Part shown: piece by piece, positions 8,245-18,810 of the stretch
How the letters are laid out: each line of letters opens with the position of its first letter
Numbering within the stretch: the first letter of the stretch is position 1
Assembly (NCBI RefSeq): GCF_018336815.1
Contig: NZ_CP050497.1
Span: forward strand, 1,240,001-1,304,000
Direction: 5' to 3'
Length of the DNA: 64,000 nucleotides
Source: Treponema vincentii
GTDB taxonomy: Bacteria; Spirochaetota; Spirochaetia; Treponematales; Treponemataceae
The notes under the pieces: model-generated
What the model was told of the DNA's origin: nothing
The model's input: the letters and a program-made list of their open reading frames with translations, nothing else
The model's database searches: none
Translations under genes and position numbers: made by a program

Positions 8245-8997
8245 GAGTTCGGCAAGTGCGGAGCAGAAGAGAGTGCCGGCTTGCGCTACGTTCAGGCTTT
8301 CGATTGCTCCGCTGCCGTTGATTTTAACCAGCACATCACAGAGTTTTTTCGCTTCGGCAGAAATGCCGTGTTCTTCATTTCCTAAGACTATAACGACCGC
8401 GTCGTCCGGCTGTACCACTGACGGAATGTCTTTTAGGCTGCGGTATGCCCGATGATCCGCCCCTATCCGCACCAAATATCCGCTGCACATCTTTAAAAAA
8501 TGCTCGGCGGAAGGAGTGGTATACAAGGTGATAAACTCCATACCCCCTTGCGCAATCCGGTAGGCGCTCGGTGTCAGCTGTGCCTGTGCGTCTTCTCCAC
8601 TTATCACGATGTGTTCTATGCCGAAAAAGGCGGCGCTGCGGATAACTGCTCCAAGATTATTTGCATTACCGATACGGTCGCATAGTAACACCGCAGCTTT
8701 TTCGGTTTCCCACCGTTTAATCTGTTCCGGTGTTACGGCAGCAATGCGGGGGTCTTCAATCATAGCGACAACGCCCTGATGGTGAACAGATCCGCACAGC
8801 TTTTCCAATTCCGCATCCGATTGCACGAGCCGATAGAGCCGTTTTCGCTGTGCAAGGTATTTACAAAGGGCGCCGAATGTCTTTGCCCTGCTTCCGGCAA
8901 AAAAAAATCGTGAAATTTTTTCGGGATGTTCGGCGGCGAGCGCTTTTACCGCTTCAAAACCGCACGCCGCCAATTCTTTTTGATGTAATTCACTCAT
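8233..8997 (-). CDS. TrmH-family (SPOUT) RNA methyltransferase
   Basis: The 254-residue protein has an N-terminal substrate-binding region and a SPOUT domain with NANNLGAVIRSA, VLGNEEHGIS and IESLNVAQAGTL, the SAM-binding knot motifs. It resembles the TrmH/RlmB group, including the YfiF/TrmG branch. Its target, a tRNA or rRNA 2'-OH, cannot be assigned. It faces rlmB, with ends about 90 bp apart. Its last residues overlap a palindromic element. Confidence 0.87.
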   Translation of the reverse strand: MSELHQKELAACGFEAVKALAAEHPEKISRFFFAGSRAKTFGALCKYLAQRKRLYRLVQSDAELEKLCGSVHHQGVVAMIEDPRIAAVTPEQIKRWETEKAAVLLCDRIGNANNLGAVIRSAAFFGIEHIVISGEDAQAQLTPSAYRIAQGGMEFITLYTTPSAEHFLKMCSGYLVRIGADHRAYRSLKDIPSVVQPDDAVVIVLGNEEHGISAEAKKLCDVLVKINGSGAIESLNVAQAGTLFCSALAELRRE

Positions 8998-9013
8998 AGT
9001 GCAAGTTACGGCA

Positions 9014-9060
9014 AGGCAACCGCGGAAATAGGTGCGGTTGCCTTGTTAGACCTTTTTTTA
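9014..9060. terminator. Strong hairpin between ppdK and the SPOUT gene
   Basis: CAAGGCAACCGC (9014-9025) pairs with GCGGTTGCCTTG (9036-9047). The T run lies on the plus-strand side (9054-9060). A minus-strand transcript from ppdK would form the hairpin without a U tract. It may terminate antisense transcription or act as a processing stem. Confidence 0.5.
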
Positions 9061-11738
9061 CTTTGAGGCCTTCTTACGTGCGAGCTTGTGCCCTTCGCTT
9101 TCCGCCTTTTCCAATTCCGCCTGCGCAATCGAAAGGAGCGCGATAGGCACCGAATAAGATGAACAGGAGACATAATTCAAACCGGCCTTCATACAGAAGG
9201 GAATGTTTTCGGGGCGTGCACCTTGCTCTCCGCAAAGACCGAGTTTAATATCGGGACGGGTAAGCTTGCCTCGTTCAATCGCAATGCTGATAAGTTCCCG
9301 CACACCCGGATCCAGAATCGCAAAAGGATTGCCGTCGATTAAGTCATACAACGTGTAATCCGGCATAAAGCTGTTAAAGTCGTCGCGGGAGAGTCCGAGC
9401 GTCGTTTGGGTAAGGTCATTGGTACCGAATGAGAAGAATTCCGCATAACGGGCAATTTCTCCCGCCGATAATGCTGCAACCGGCAATTCAATCATCGTAC
9501 CGATTTTGAAGTCTATCGCTTGCGCCTTAAACTGCGCCCGTATTTCCTGTTCAATCGAACGGATACCGAGATAAGCATGACCTTCGATCTTCTTTCCATA
9601 CGCAATTTGTTTGAGTTCACGGAAATTCATTACAATCGGAACCATAATTTCGACATGCGTTTCAACGCCTTCTTTTTGCAGTTTATAAGCCGCTTCAAAG
9701 ATAGCGCGGACTTGCATTGCATAAATTTCAGGATACGAGATTGCAATACGGCAGCCTCGGTGTCCCAGCATGGGGTTTACTTCCGCACGGAGCGCTATTG
9801 CTTCGGATAAAGCTTTTTTACTGACGGTTTTCTTCTTCTCTGTTTTAAGATACTCGATAAATTCATCCAGTTCTGCATCATTATGCGGTAAAAATTCGTG
9901 TAATGGAGCATCTAAAAGGCGGATAGTAACTTCGCGTCCTGCCATAGTCTTAAAGATACCGTAAAAATCTTCCATCTGAACTTTTTGGAGCTTGTTCAAC
10001 ACTTTGATGCGCTCTTCGGTCGTTTCGGCAAGAATCATCTCTCTAAAGGTGTTGATACGTTTTGTTTCAAAGAACATGTGTTCGGTGCGGCACAGTCCGA
10101 TACCTTCGGCGCCGAAGCTGACCGCTAATGCAGCATCGCGGGGGCTGTCGGCATTGGCACGTACATGGAAGTCTTGGATAAACGAACGGGTAAGATCGAT
10201 AAAATCGAGCAAACCGGAGGTCTTGGGGTCGGGTTCAATCAGCTCCGCTGCTCCGAAGTATACCGTCGATTCGCCGTAATAGGGTACTTGAAGCGTAATA
10301 TAGTCCCCTTCTTTAATGGTAACGCCGTTGATGATAGCTTTATTCGCCATAATTTTCATGTCGGGACGTACCAACGAGATTTTTCCATATTGACGTGAAA
10401 CAACGGAGGCATGCGCCGAATAACCGCCCTCATTCGATAAAACACCGGTGGAAACTTCAATAGCCTTTACGTCGCCTGCATAACTCGCCGGTACGCAGAG
10501 AATACAGCGGGTATCGGCGCTTTGTAAACGCGCAATATGCTGCGCTTCAATCAGTGTATCAGCGCTGAAGTATACGCGGCCGACTGCTGCCCCCGGAGCG
10601 CCTGCAATACCGCCCTTTGATGATTGGAGATTTTTAACGCTTGCCATGTTGATAACCGGATGAAGTATTTCGTTTAATTGACCGGGCTTAACATTCTTTA
10701 CAACATATTCCGCATCGACAATTCCGCGGTTGTGCAAATCAAGCAAGAAGTGTACCAATGCAATCGTGCTTTTTGCTTCAACGGATTTTTGTTCGATGAG
10801 CCACAGTTTTCCCGCTTCAATCGTAAAACGGATTTCGCGAACATCTTTACTATGATCTTCCAACCGCCATGCAATGGCTTCCAATTGCTCAAGGTATATC
10901 GGCTTTATATCGTTAATATCTTTTCCGACGGCATCGACTTCATCGAATTTTTCTTGGAAGAACATCCCCTGTAATTTTTTTTTTCGCCGGTAACGATATT
11001 ACGGCTAAAGAATCTGCCGGAAAAGGATTCCTTGTCATAGTTACCGTACACCAACGGCTGAATCAATAAGGCTACATCGTTTTCATTGTCGGGTTCAAGG
11101 CTGAGCAGCGTACTGATGAGTTGAATGGTTTTGTTCAGCTGTACTTCTGCAGTACTGAAAAATTCCTGCGGCAGATACGGCTGGTACATATCCATAACGG
11201 TAGCGCCCGATTCAGTGCGCTTTTCTTTCTTTAGGTCATTCCCGATTTTTTCCAACTGTTCTTTATAGAGCTGTTGTTTTGCGCCGTCTTCTTGCAATTC
11301 GGCAATCTTATATAAAATTGAAAAGATACCGCGTAATAGAAACAAAACTTCGTGGCTTGCGAAATCTTTTCCCACTTTTTTTTCAAAACCGCCGATTGTG
11401 GTTTTTGCTAATCCGAAGTTATGAAGCGTCGGATAATTGGCAATCACAAGGTTGGGTGAAATAACCAGCTTTAATAAAAGAGGATTTTCAGCATCGCCGA
11501 ATTCCTTTTTAACCGCTTCACCCATCTTTTTTAAGAACGGTCGTAGCAACGGCAACGCATTTGCCTGCTGTAGATCCTGCGTAATAGTTGCATCCATCAC
11601 AAGCCCCGGTACAATCGGCAGTCCGAGTTCAGAAAATTCATTCAGCTGACGGCCGCGGATACCGAGGAGCGTTTTATCGATATTACTTTTAAGCGATTCT
11701 TTATTGCTGAAAAAATGGATTGATTTGGACATATTCAT
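9058..11738 (-). pseudogene. ppdK: Pyruvate, phosphate dikinase, frameshifted at an A10 run
   Basis: The gene is split into an N-terminal part (10905-11738; ATP-grasp-like, MNMSKSIHFFSNKESLK...) and a C-terminal part (9058-10965). The break is at ten consecutive A (plus-strand T at 10975-10984), just after VTGEKK. Eleven A would restore GEKKKLQGMFFQEKF in one frame, about 890 residues in all and close to normal PPDK length. The phosphohistidine region GGYSAHASVVSR and the PEP-domain motifs GLCRTEHMFF, GHRGCRIA, SFGTNDLTQ and LCGEQG are intact. The enzyme interconverts pyruvate/ATP/Pi and PEP/AMP/PPi. The good conservation on both sides argues for recent slippage or sequencing error rather than old decay. 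Confidence 0.85.
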
Positions 11739-11747
11739 AATAAACTC

Positions 11748-12770
11748 CTAGAAAAGGTTAAGAACGGTGCTGGGAGAACCGCGTAAAAAGGCTTCAAAAC
11801 GCGGGCTTGCGCCTTCGGCAAAGTATTTGGATAGTTTCGACAAGTCTTTAATTTCCTCGCCTGCAACGGCAAATTGGATACTGCTGCCGTGCTTTACCTT
11901 TCCCCATTTAAACAACGTATTGATATCGACAATTTGTTCACCGTCATAAAATACGATAACCTTATTATGTGGATAGCGTGCATTGTAGCTTCGGATAATG
12001 CGCTTCCATGCTTCAACGTTTCCGTTATGGAACAGTTCGTTGGTCACAATAACCGAAATTTGTTGCGAGATACGGTTTTTCCCTGTCGGCACCTGCATTT
12101 GAGCGGGAGCCGCTGCTTGTTTTGCCTGTACAGCGCTTGCTGAAGTCTTGGCTTTTGCGGTTGCAGGCGCTTTTGCTGCTTTTCGTTTCCGTCCTTCTGT
12201 AGATGGTTTTTTCGCCTTAGGAGCGGTAAATACAAACGGGCCGTTCAAGAGTTTTGCAGGAATTGACGGTCTTGTTCCTTCTAAAAGGTTAAAAAATGCT
12301 TTAAATACCGCCTCTGCAATCGGAGCTTCTATCGCACCTTTATCTTGTTTTCCGACATAAATATTTAAAAGTTCATTTTTTTTCAATGTTCCCAAAAGAG
12401 AAGCATTTGCAGGGTTTTTAGGGTTTATCGCCAAGAACCCCAAATCAGGGTGATGATAACCGACTACGATATCAACCCCCTTCCATTTTGTCGCTTCTGC
12501 GATGATGTCCGTAGACAGTCCATTTATTTCACGGAGGTTCTTAGACGCTACTTTGTATCCCCACATATCGAGCAGTATGACTGATAGAAATGCCGGAATT
12601 TCCTCATTTGTCAATTCTTTATTTTCAAGTAATATACCGATTTCATCGGCAATATTTTTTTTAACATTGCAAACATCCAAAAGCGATAGAGCATTCTGAA
12701 TGTGTGTTACAGAGGCATTAAACCCCTGCTTTGTAGCAAGCGGTACATAAAATCCTAATGAATCGAGCAT
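11748..12770 (-). CDS. Conserved hypothetical protein between cfpA and ppdK
   Basis: The 340-residue protein is not recognised. The N-terminal about 190 residues look globular and alpha/beta. Residues about 196-238 form a Lys/Ala/Pro-rich linker (KAKKPSTEGRKRKAAKAPA). A C-terminal about 100-residue domain begins near NRISQQISVIVTNELFHNGN. There is no signal peptide or membrane segment, so it is probably cytoplasmic. It ends 9 nt before the ppdK start and is probably co-transcribed with it. A cfpA-hypothetical-ppdK order is, to my knowledge, shared with other treponemes. Confidence 0.72.
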   Translation of the reverse strand: MLDSLGFYVPLATKQGFNASVTHIQNALSLLDVCNVKKNIADEIGILLENKELTNEEIPAFLSVILLDMWGYKVASKNLREINGLSTDIIAEATKWKGVDIVVGYHHPDLGFLAINPKNPANASLLGTLKKNELLNIYVGKQDKGAIEAPIAEAVFKAFFNLLEGTRPSIPAKLLNGPFVFTAPKAKKPSTEGRKRKAAKAPATAKAKTSASAVQAKQAAAPAQMQVPTGKNRISQQISVIVTNELFHNGNVEAWKRIIRSYNARYPHNKVIVFYDGEQIVDINTLFKWGKVKHGSSIQFAVAGEEIKDLSKLSKYFAEGASPRFEAFLRGSPSTVLNLF

Positions 12771-12927
12771 TCGCTTCTCCTTTACATAGCAAGGATGGTT
12801 TTAGAAGTGTTGTTAAAAACTCCTTGCATTTACTTTCAAACTTATGGGGAAACCGTTCGTTGTGGAATTCTTCATAATATTCATAAAATAATATCACCGA
12901 AGAGAAGAACAGATGTTCCCAATAGAT

Positions 12928-12963
12928 AAAAGCCCTCCGAAACGAATGTTTCAGGGGGCCTTT
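12928..12963 (-). terminator. Terminator after cfpA
   Basis: Read on the minus strand, AAAGGCCCCCTGAAAC pairs (one bulge) with GTTTCGGAGGGCTTTT across ATTC and ends in T residues. It lies 35-70 bp past the cfpA stop. Confidence 0.75.
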
Positions 12964-12997
12964 ATACATAACTTTAACTTATCGCATACGGTAAACT

Positions 12998-15040
12998 TTA
13001 CAGAGTTCTCATACCGGATTTGCGTCCGCGGCGACCTCTGCTTGCCGTATTATCAACAGCGCCCGCTTTCGTCGTTTTACGTCCACGAGTGGTACTGGGT
13101 TTTGCGTTGACAGTCTCTGCGGCAGGCGCCTCCAAACTCGGAGTATCGTTTAGCGCATCTATAAACTGGGCGCGCCCATTCGGTGTTATCGCAGCAGGTT
13201 CGTCTTCCTCGCCCGAACCGAAGGTCTGTGCAATATCTGCACGAACCGTTGAGCGGCGGCGGCTGAAGGAAGCAAATGCCTGATCCATAAAGCCTTTGGA
13301 AACTCCATGGAGGAATTCGTTTAAGACGTTTGCCATACCGTCAAGAGTTGCCTTCTTGCGTTTGATAGAGGTAATATCCACATCGAGCAAGAGACCGGGC
13401 TGCATATGGAAGGGGTTGATGAGGTAGTCGAACTTGTTGAATTCAGCCTCGAGGAAAGCGAGACGTTCTTCCATAACACGCCGTTCGACAGGATACTGAT
13501 AGTCGTACATTTTCTTGAGCCGTTCACGCATGATTACAAGCTTCTTGCGCATCTTGTCTTTTTCGTAGACAAACGTACGGTTCATTTTTTCAACTTCGGT
13601 TTCAGCTGCATTGACAAACGAAATTTCGTCCCAGACTTTTGCGATATCCTTGTAGGCGGGTTCGCCCTTCGGCATCTTGTATTTCTTCTGGATGTGCTTT
13701 TCGTAGAGCTTTGCCAAATCTCCGAAATCGGTGATGCGTACCATGAACTTCGATTTGTCATACTGGGTTTGCAATACGTCCCAGAGATGTTCAACTTCTG
13801 TTTCAAACGAGCGGATCATCACTTCATACGCTTTGCGCTCTTCAAGGAGCTGAGCATTATCGTAGTAGCGTAGACGAATCTGGTAGCGTTCGTCAGGAAG
13901 GTTTGCGACGTTCGTATCATCATATTCGCGCAGCAGCAGCTCACGGGCATTTTTCAAGTTTTCAATGTACTGGTACCCCATCTTAGAGGTGTCAAGAATT
14001 GATGTTAACGAGTTAATTGCCGTGTTGAAACCGCGGTTACGGATGTTTTCGATGTCGATGATGTGTTTGATATTCTCGCGGACATTGAGCTGATCAAAGG
14101 TTTCCGGATCGATTTCCGCTCTTAAGTTTGCGATGCGTTCCATCAACTCCTTTGAAACTACCGAATAGCGCTTGCTTTCAGGATTTTCAACATCATCGTC
14201 GGTAACATCGAGAACCTTTCCCATCTTCTTGAAGATGATTTCGCTGTCGGTCATCTCTTCTTTGCCTTCATCGATAAGTTCATCTTTTAAGACTTCGATT
14301 TCTTTATCAATAAGGTTCATCAAGTGTCCGGCAAGCAAATCTTTGATTAAGTATTCAACCGTTGCCTGATACTGGAAAATCGGGCTGATAAGTTCAGTGT
14401 CGAGAATATTAACCGAAAGTTTTACATCCGTTACGGTTTTGGGCTTGGTGATGTTGTCTTTAAACGCACATTTTACAATTGAGTAAGCGTTTTCACCGCG
14501 GACAAAAGCGCCGACGTCGGTTTTTTGACGCAGAAGCGAATTGGTTAGGGTTTCTAAATCGTTGATTCCGCGCTGTACGTGTCCCTGCAGGTGTCCGTAC
14601 ATATTAACGATCGATTTTTCGATTTCACCGGTATTGAATTTATCGGCGCCGCCGACTTCATCCAACAAAGTTGCGATCTCTTTCGGCGTGTAACGGTTCA
14701 GAACCTTCATTTCTTCCCTATCGATAAATCCGCGAACTTTTTTGAGCATTTCGTCTTCTGCGGTTACCATATAGCGGTTGAACATGTTCTGATAGTTCTG
14801 GTTAAAGTAATTGTATAACTTTTCCTTTAAACCACCCATTACATCCAATCTTTCCAGAACGTCTTTGGGTAATTTTGTTGACAAGTGATGCAATACTTTA
14901 TTGGTCTCTTCTTCAATCAGCTGATTCACTTCTTTTTGCTGATCGCGGTAATCTTGCGCCAACGAATTCCTTGATCCGACAGCACTAGGCTTTTCGGGAT
15001 GAAATACATTTGGACTTTGAGGTAAATCTAAACTTCCCAT
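12998..15040 (-). CDS. cfpA: Cytoplasmic filament protein A
   Basis: The 680-residue protein ([20 protein letters not shown]...) matches what I know of treponemal CfpA in length and in its long, charged, coiled-coil-rich sequence. CfpA forms the ribbon of cytoplasmic filaments under the flagella and is needed for normal chromosome segregation and cell division in T. denticola. The C-terminal 60 residues are a basic Gly/Arg/Lys tail ([21 protein letters not shown]) that could contact nucleic acid or membrane; that is inference. It has its own promoter, a good ribosome site (AAGGAG) and a terminator, as expected for an abundant structural protein. Confidence 0.93.
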   Translation of the reverse strand: MGSLDLPQSPNVFHPEKPSAVGSRNSLAQDYRDQQKEVNQLIEEETNKVLHHLSTKLPKDVLERLDVMGGLKEKLYNYFNQNYQNMFNRYMVTAEDEMLKKVRGFIDREEMKVLNRYTPKEIATLLDEVGGADKFNTGEIEKSIVNMYGHLQGHVQRGINDLETLTNSLLRQKTDVGAFVRGENAYSIVKCAFKDNITKPKTVTDVKLSVNILDTELISPIFQYQATVEYLIKDLLAGHLMNLIDKEIEVLKDELIDEGKEEMTDSEIIFKKMGKVLDVTDDDVENPESKRYSVVSKELMERIANLRAEIDPETFDQLNVRENIKHIIDIENIRNRGFNTAINSLTSILDTSKMGYQYIENLKNARELLLREYDDTNVANLPDERYQIRLRYYDNAQLLEERKAYEVMIRSFETEVEHLWDVLQTQYDKSKFMVRITDFGDLAKLYEKHIQKKYKMPKGEPAYKDIAKVWDEISFVNAAETEVEKMNRTFVYEKDKMRKKLVIMRERLKKMYDYQYPVERRVMEERLAFLEAEFNKFDYLINPFHMQPGLLLDVDITSIKRKKATLDGMANVLNEFLHGVSKGFMDQAFASFSRRRSTVRADIAQTFGSGEEDEPAAITPNGRAQFIDALNDTPSLEAPAAETVNAKPSTTRGRKTTKAGAVDNTASRGRRGRKSGMRTL

Positions 15041-15068
15041 CTTACTGTCTCCTTATTGCAGCAGATTT

Positions 15069-15128
15069 ATATCCGCAACGGATATACTAATACAGCCCTT
15101 ATTATAAGGCTATTTTGCAAAATGTAAA
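15069..15128 (-). promoter_or_regulatory. cfpA promoter and 5'UTR stem-loop
   Basis: On the minus strand: TTTACA (plus 15123-15128), a 16-nt spacer, then TATAAT (plus 15101-15106). In the leader, ATATCCG and CGGATAT (15069-15085) form a perfect 7-bp stem with a 3-nt loop. A stem there could stabilise an abundant mRNA. Confidence 0.65.
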
Positions 15129-15211
15129 GCCACCCACCCCTTTTTACTTTCTTTTTTTTGTAATATTATATAAATAGAACCGTGGTTATCTATATTTTAA
15201 GAGGAGATACT

Positions 15212-15874
15212 ATGCTGAAAGTCAAATCTATTTTTTGTATCCTTGTTTTTTGTATTCTTTCTTATGCGGTATTTGCCGGTGAAAGAACTATTCCCGTCGA
15301 TGTTTTTTTGATGATTGATAAATCACAATCAATGAATGAACCCGGTAAGTTTGATAGTTTGCATAAATGGGTGCGCGATACGCTTGTTACCGAAATGTTA
15401 ATACCGGAGGATTGGATTACCGTCTGGGAATTTTATGAAAAACCGCATGAATTGCAAACATTAGTTATTAAAAATGAAAATGATCGTAATACATTGATAA
15501 AAACAATCGACAATATTACTCCCAACGGCGCATTTACCGATATCGGCAGTGCACTGGATGCAATCCAAGCTTCATTAAATAAGCGAGGAAAAAACAACCG
15601 ATATAAAATTTTATTATTGGTAACGGATCTTGAACAAGATGCTCCATGGACATCAAAATACCGCGGGAAACAGGAATCATTTAAAAGTCCGTATCTGGCG
15701 GAAGCACGTATTATTAAACATGATAATTGGTACGAAATAACATTGGATATGGATATTCAGGATAAGGTTGTTAAAACGACTAAAGAACTTTATACAAATA
15801 TTATTGATAATAGAGGCGTGCCTCGTAGTAATGATGATCAAAATAAAGTGCTTATTACCGAAGAGAAAAAATAA
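15212..15874 (+). CDS. Secreted vWA-domain protein (TP0750-like)
   Basis: The ATG at 15212 follows AAGAGGAGAT; an upstream GTG lacks a ribosome site. The N-terminus is a signal peptide ending near AVFAG. The vWA domain begins PVDVFLMIDKSQSM, with the MIDAS motif DKSQS for a divalent cation. The gene lies immediately upstream of a pallilysin-like gene, near cfpA. This mirrors the T. pallidum tp0750-tp0751 pair, whose products act on or bind host matrix and fibrin. Position and domain make an orthologue likely; host interaction is inference. Confidence 0.8.
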   Translation: MLKVKSIFCILVFCILSYAVFAGERTIPVDVFLMIDKSQSMNEPGKFDSLHKWVRDTLVTEMLIPEDWITVWEFYEKPHELQTLVIKNENDRNTLIKTIDNITPNGAFTDIGSALDAIQASLNKRGKNNRYKILLLVTDLEQDAPWTSKYRGKQESFKSPYLAEARIIKHDNWYEITLDMDIQDKVVKTTKELYTNIIDNRGVPRSNDDQNKVLITEEKK

Positions 15875-15906
15875 ACTGTGGACTTTTAAAGTAAGGCATT
15901 TTAAAT

Positions 15907-17343
15907 ATGAAGAAATTGTTTTATATACTTTGCATTGTGGCGTCCGTCGTTATTATCGGCATATTGGTTTACCAGCGTATTGTTCGTCAACGAACTCAGG
16001 TAATACCACAGAATGCTCAAACGATTATTCCCGTTGCGCCGCAATTGCAACAGCAAGAGACATCTGCTTCGGAAGTAATACCTGAAAATATTATGCAATC
16101 GGGTATTACGCTGCTCAGCGATGAGGTACTTGTTGATGAAGTGCAAGTAGATGTAAACGGTGATAATAAGGAAGATAAAATTATTGCAGCAAAAAAGTTG
16201 TCCGATCAATTCATCTATCTTTTCATATTTTTACAGGAGAATGAAGCTCAAACTTTTACAAGAGCTGCGGAAATAAAGACGGAGGCGACACATGCAAAAA
16301 CGCTTTCCGTTTATACATTAATGGTGCAAGAATATCCGTATCCTATTATAGCATATAATGGAATGAATGCCGATACTATGCAGGTTTTCGGTATGTATGC
16401 ATTAGAAATCGATGAAGATAAAATAATCAGTGTCCGTTCTTTAGCGGGCATACAAGCCGATGGGCAGATTATACTGAAAAATGAACAGGATAATTCAATC
16501 TCCGATTATACGATATCTGCTTATTATTCCGATAAAGATGCTCCGAATACGCTCAACCAAATAGAAAAACAATATACGTGGAATGCAAAAAAAGAATTTT
16601 TTGTACAAACAAAAGAAATAAAGATTCCCGGGAAAAGGATTGAAAGTCAATTTCTTCAAAAATTTCAAACGGGAGATGCTCATGCTTTTCAAGAATTTCT
16701 TGATGGATTATGGTATCAGCCAAGTGCAAAAAGAGATCAAAACCGAAGTATTTTTTTTAACCGTTCCGAAAACGAAATTATTTTTTCCGTCGATAATATT
16801 CAAGAACTTTTTACTATCGATTCGATAACACCGCGTAGATTCGGTATTTATTTTTCTACAAAAAATGCCTCTATTTCGAGTATTCATCGTCGTATCAATA
16901 TTGAGTTGCTTGGAATTGATGAGGTGCATATAAGAGTTATCGATGATATTGCACGTTTGAAAATCGGTGTTGCATCAAACTGGGATGGAACGTACCGAAA
17001 AATAAGCAATACCGTGCGTGAAGTGCAAAGTAATACCACGTTTGACAATATAAAAAAAATATTGACCGCAGATGAAAAAACATGGACAAGTACGGAAGGC
17101 TATTCTTTATCTTTTTCGGATAATTCGTATCGATTACTGCAAGATACGGTGCAGCAGTCAGGATGGTATACGATTTTGCAGATAAAAGACAATACTATTT
17201 TGCAGCTTAAAGATACTGAAAATAATGAACGTTTTTTTAATCTCATACTTGATAATGCCGGTAAACGGTTAAGCTTAATAGAAGTTTCCGTTACATTGAG
17301 CGGGATTACACCGATCGGAAAGTCGCCGCTGGTATTTGAATAA
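15907..17343 (+). CDS. Pallilysin-related membrane-anchored protein
   Basis: The 478-residue protein starts with an uncleaved-looking hydrophobic segment (residues 4-22). A Gln-rich stretch follows, then a beta-rich domain with a calcium-loop-like DVNGDNKED near residue 82. Gene order after the vWA protein suggests the pallilysin (TP0751) locus. The zinc-protease signature HEXXH of T. pallidum pallilysin is not visible, so protease activity is not supported. An adhesin or scaffold role is possible. It starts 32 nt after the vWA gene and is probably co-transcribed. Confidence 0.62.
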   Translation: MKKLFYILCIVASVVIIGILVYQRIVRQRTQVIPQNAQTIIPVAPQLQQQETSASEVIPENIMQSGITLLSDEVLVDEVQVDVNGDNKEDKIIAAKKLSDQFIYLFIFLQENEAQTFTRAAEIKTEATHAKTLSVYTLMVQEYPYPIIAYNGMNADTMQVFGMYALEIDEDKIISVRSLAGIQADGQIILKNEQDNSISDYTISAYYSDKDAPNTLNQIEKQYTWNAKKEFFVQTKEIKIPGKRIESQFLQKFQTGDAHAFQEFLDGLWYQPSAKRDQNRSIFFNRSENEIIFSVDNIQELFTIDSITPRRFGIYFSTKNASISSIHRRINIELLGIDEVHIRVIDDIARLKIGVASNWDGTYRKISNTVREVQSNTTFDNIKKILTADEKTWTSTEGYSLSFSDNSYRLLQDTVQQSGWYTILQIKDNTILQLKDTENNERFFNLILDNAGKRLSLIEVSVTLSGITPIGKSPLVFE

Positions 17344-17370
17344 GGTTTTGCGGACTATACCATGATCTAT

Positions 17371-17403
17371 CCGCGAGGTGGAGTTTTTAACTTCACCTCG
17401 CGG
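17371..17403. terminator. Bidirectional hairpin between convergent genes
   Basis: CCGCGAGGTG (17371-17380) pairs perfectly with CACCTCGCGG (17394-17403). The loop contains GGAGTTTTTAACTT. It sits between the end of the pallilysin-like gene and the end of the minus-strand thiolase gene. Confidence 0.65.
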
Positions 17404-17450
17404 GATACCGCCTCTTAACGTTGATTGTTTCGACAGCGGATGTTTTTATC

Positions 17451-18659
17451 TTATCGCTTGACAATAACGGCAGTCCCTTGTCCTCCGCCGATACACAAGG
17501 AAGCAAGGCCGATTTTCTTATCTGTTCTGATCATTTCGTGAAGAAGGGTTACCAAAATCCGATTGCCCGAAGCTCCTACCGGATGGCCGAGAGCAATTGC
17601 ACCGCCGTTTACGTTTGTTCGTTTTAACAGCGCATCGCGATCAACTCCGTGTTCCCGTACCAACTCATGGATAACACCCAGAGACTGAGCGGCAAATGCT
17701 TCATTCAATTCGATCAGTTCCATATCGGAGAGTTTCAGCGACGCATAGTTTAACGCATTGCGGATTGCCGGAACAGGACCTAATCCCATCACGAGCGGGT
17801 CGACACCGCCTTGCCCGATGCCGATAATTTCTGCAATAGGTTTGAGGTTATATTTTTTTACCGCCGCTTCACTTGCAATCAACACAAAAGAAGCTCCGTC
17901 GTTTATTCCCGATGCATTACCGGCCGTAACGGTGCCGTCGCTTTTAAATGCAGGCTTCAACTTTGCAAGTTTTTCGGGGCTGGTGGTACGGTTGGGAAAT
18001 TCGTCGGTGTCGAAAACAATATCCCCTTTTTTGTTATGGATAATAATCGGAACTATTTCGTTTTTAAATTTGCCTGAATCGATAGCGGCAATCGCTTTTT
18101 GCTGGGAAGCAAATGCAAACTCATCCTGCTGCTCTCTGGTAATATTGAACTTTGCCGCAATGTTTTCGGCAGTAATTCCCATGTGGATATTTGCACGGGC
18201 ATCGGTCAAGGCATCATAAATCATGTGATCGACTGCCTGCCAGTTTCCCATCTTATTTCCGCTGCGGGTATTGGCAGGAACAAGATACGGAGCGAGCGAC
18301 ATCGATTCTACACCGCCTGCGAGAACGATGTCATTAAAACCCGTTTGAATAGACATAACCGCTTCCATAACAGACCGCAAGCCGGATCCGCAGACCATGT
18401 TGATTGAGTGAGCACACACCGTTTCGGGGATACCTGCCTCCAATGCGATGGTTCGTCCGATATTTTGTCCGAGTCCGGCTCCAAGCACGTTACCGCAAAT
18501 AAGCTCCGAAATCTGATTGGGCTTTACCTTTGCCTCTTCCAGTACCGCTTTGACCACCGTGGAACCCATGTCCTTAGGCGGCACGGCTGATAATCCGCCG
18601 AGGAATTTCCCGATAGCGGTGCGTTTTGCACTGATAATGTACGATTTTGATAATGCCAT
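17451..18659 (-). CDS. Acetyl-CoA C-acetyltransferase (thiolase)
   Basis: The 402-residue start MALSKSYIISAKRTAIG is chosen because AGGAGGT lies 7 nt upstream; a longer in-frame reading lacks this. Thiolase signatures are complete: the nucleophilic Cys in NMVCGSGLRSV, the GHPVGASG histidine, and the C-terminal CIGGGQGTAV cysteine. The enzyme condenses or cleaves acetoacetyl-CoA. No partner genes for fatty-acid, butyrate or mevalonate metabolism lie next to it, so the pathway is undetermined. Confidence 0.92.
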   Translation of the reverse strand: MALSKSYIISAKRTAIGKFLGGLSAVPPKDMGSTVVKAVLEEAKVKPNQISELICGNVLGAGLGQNIGRTIALEAGIPETVCAHSINMVCGSGLRSVMEAVMSIQTGFNDIVLAGGVESMSLAPYLVPANTRSGNKMGNWQAVDHMIYDALTDARANIHMGITAENIAAKFNITREQQDEFAFASQQKAIAAIDSGKFKNEIVPIIIHNKKGDIVFDTDEFPNRTTSPEKLAKLKPAFKSDGTVTAGNASGINDGASFVLIASEAAVKKYNLKPIAEIIGIGQGGVDPLVMGLGPVPAIRNALNYASLKLSDMELIELNEAFAAQSLGVIHELVREHGVDRDALLKRTNVNGGAIALGHPVGASGNRILVTLLHEMIRTDKKIGLASLCIGGGQGTAVIVKR

Positions 18660-18810
18660 TTTTTGACCTCCTAGTAAATCAGGGGATATGTTGATGATAA
18701 AAGAAATTTCCAACCTTTCGGTCTTTCGAGACGATTGAAAAATCTCATTTATATCAAGATGAACATCCCGTGTGTCCTATCATATCACGCTTCAAAAAAT
18801 CTGGCTATAT

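Noticed and set aside
12718..12969. 83-codon minus-strand frame between cfpA and the hypothetical gene
   Set aside because: It covers the cfpA terminator and overlaps the start of the 11748 gene; no ribosome site or family match.
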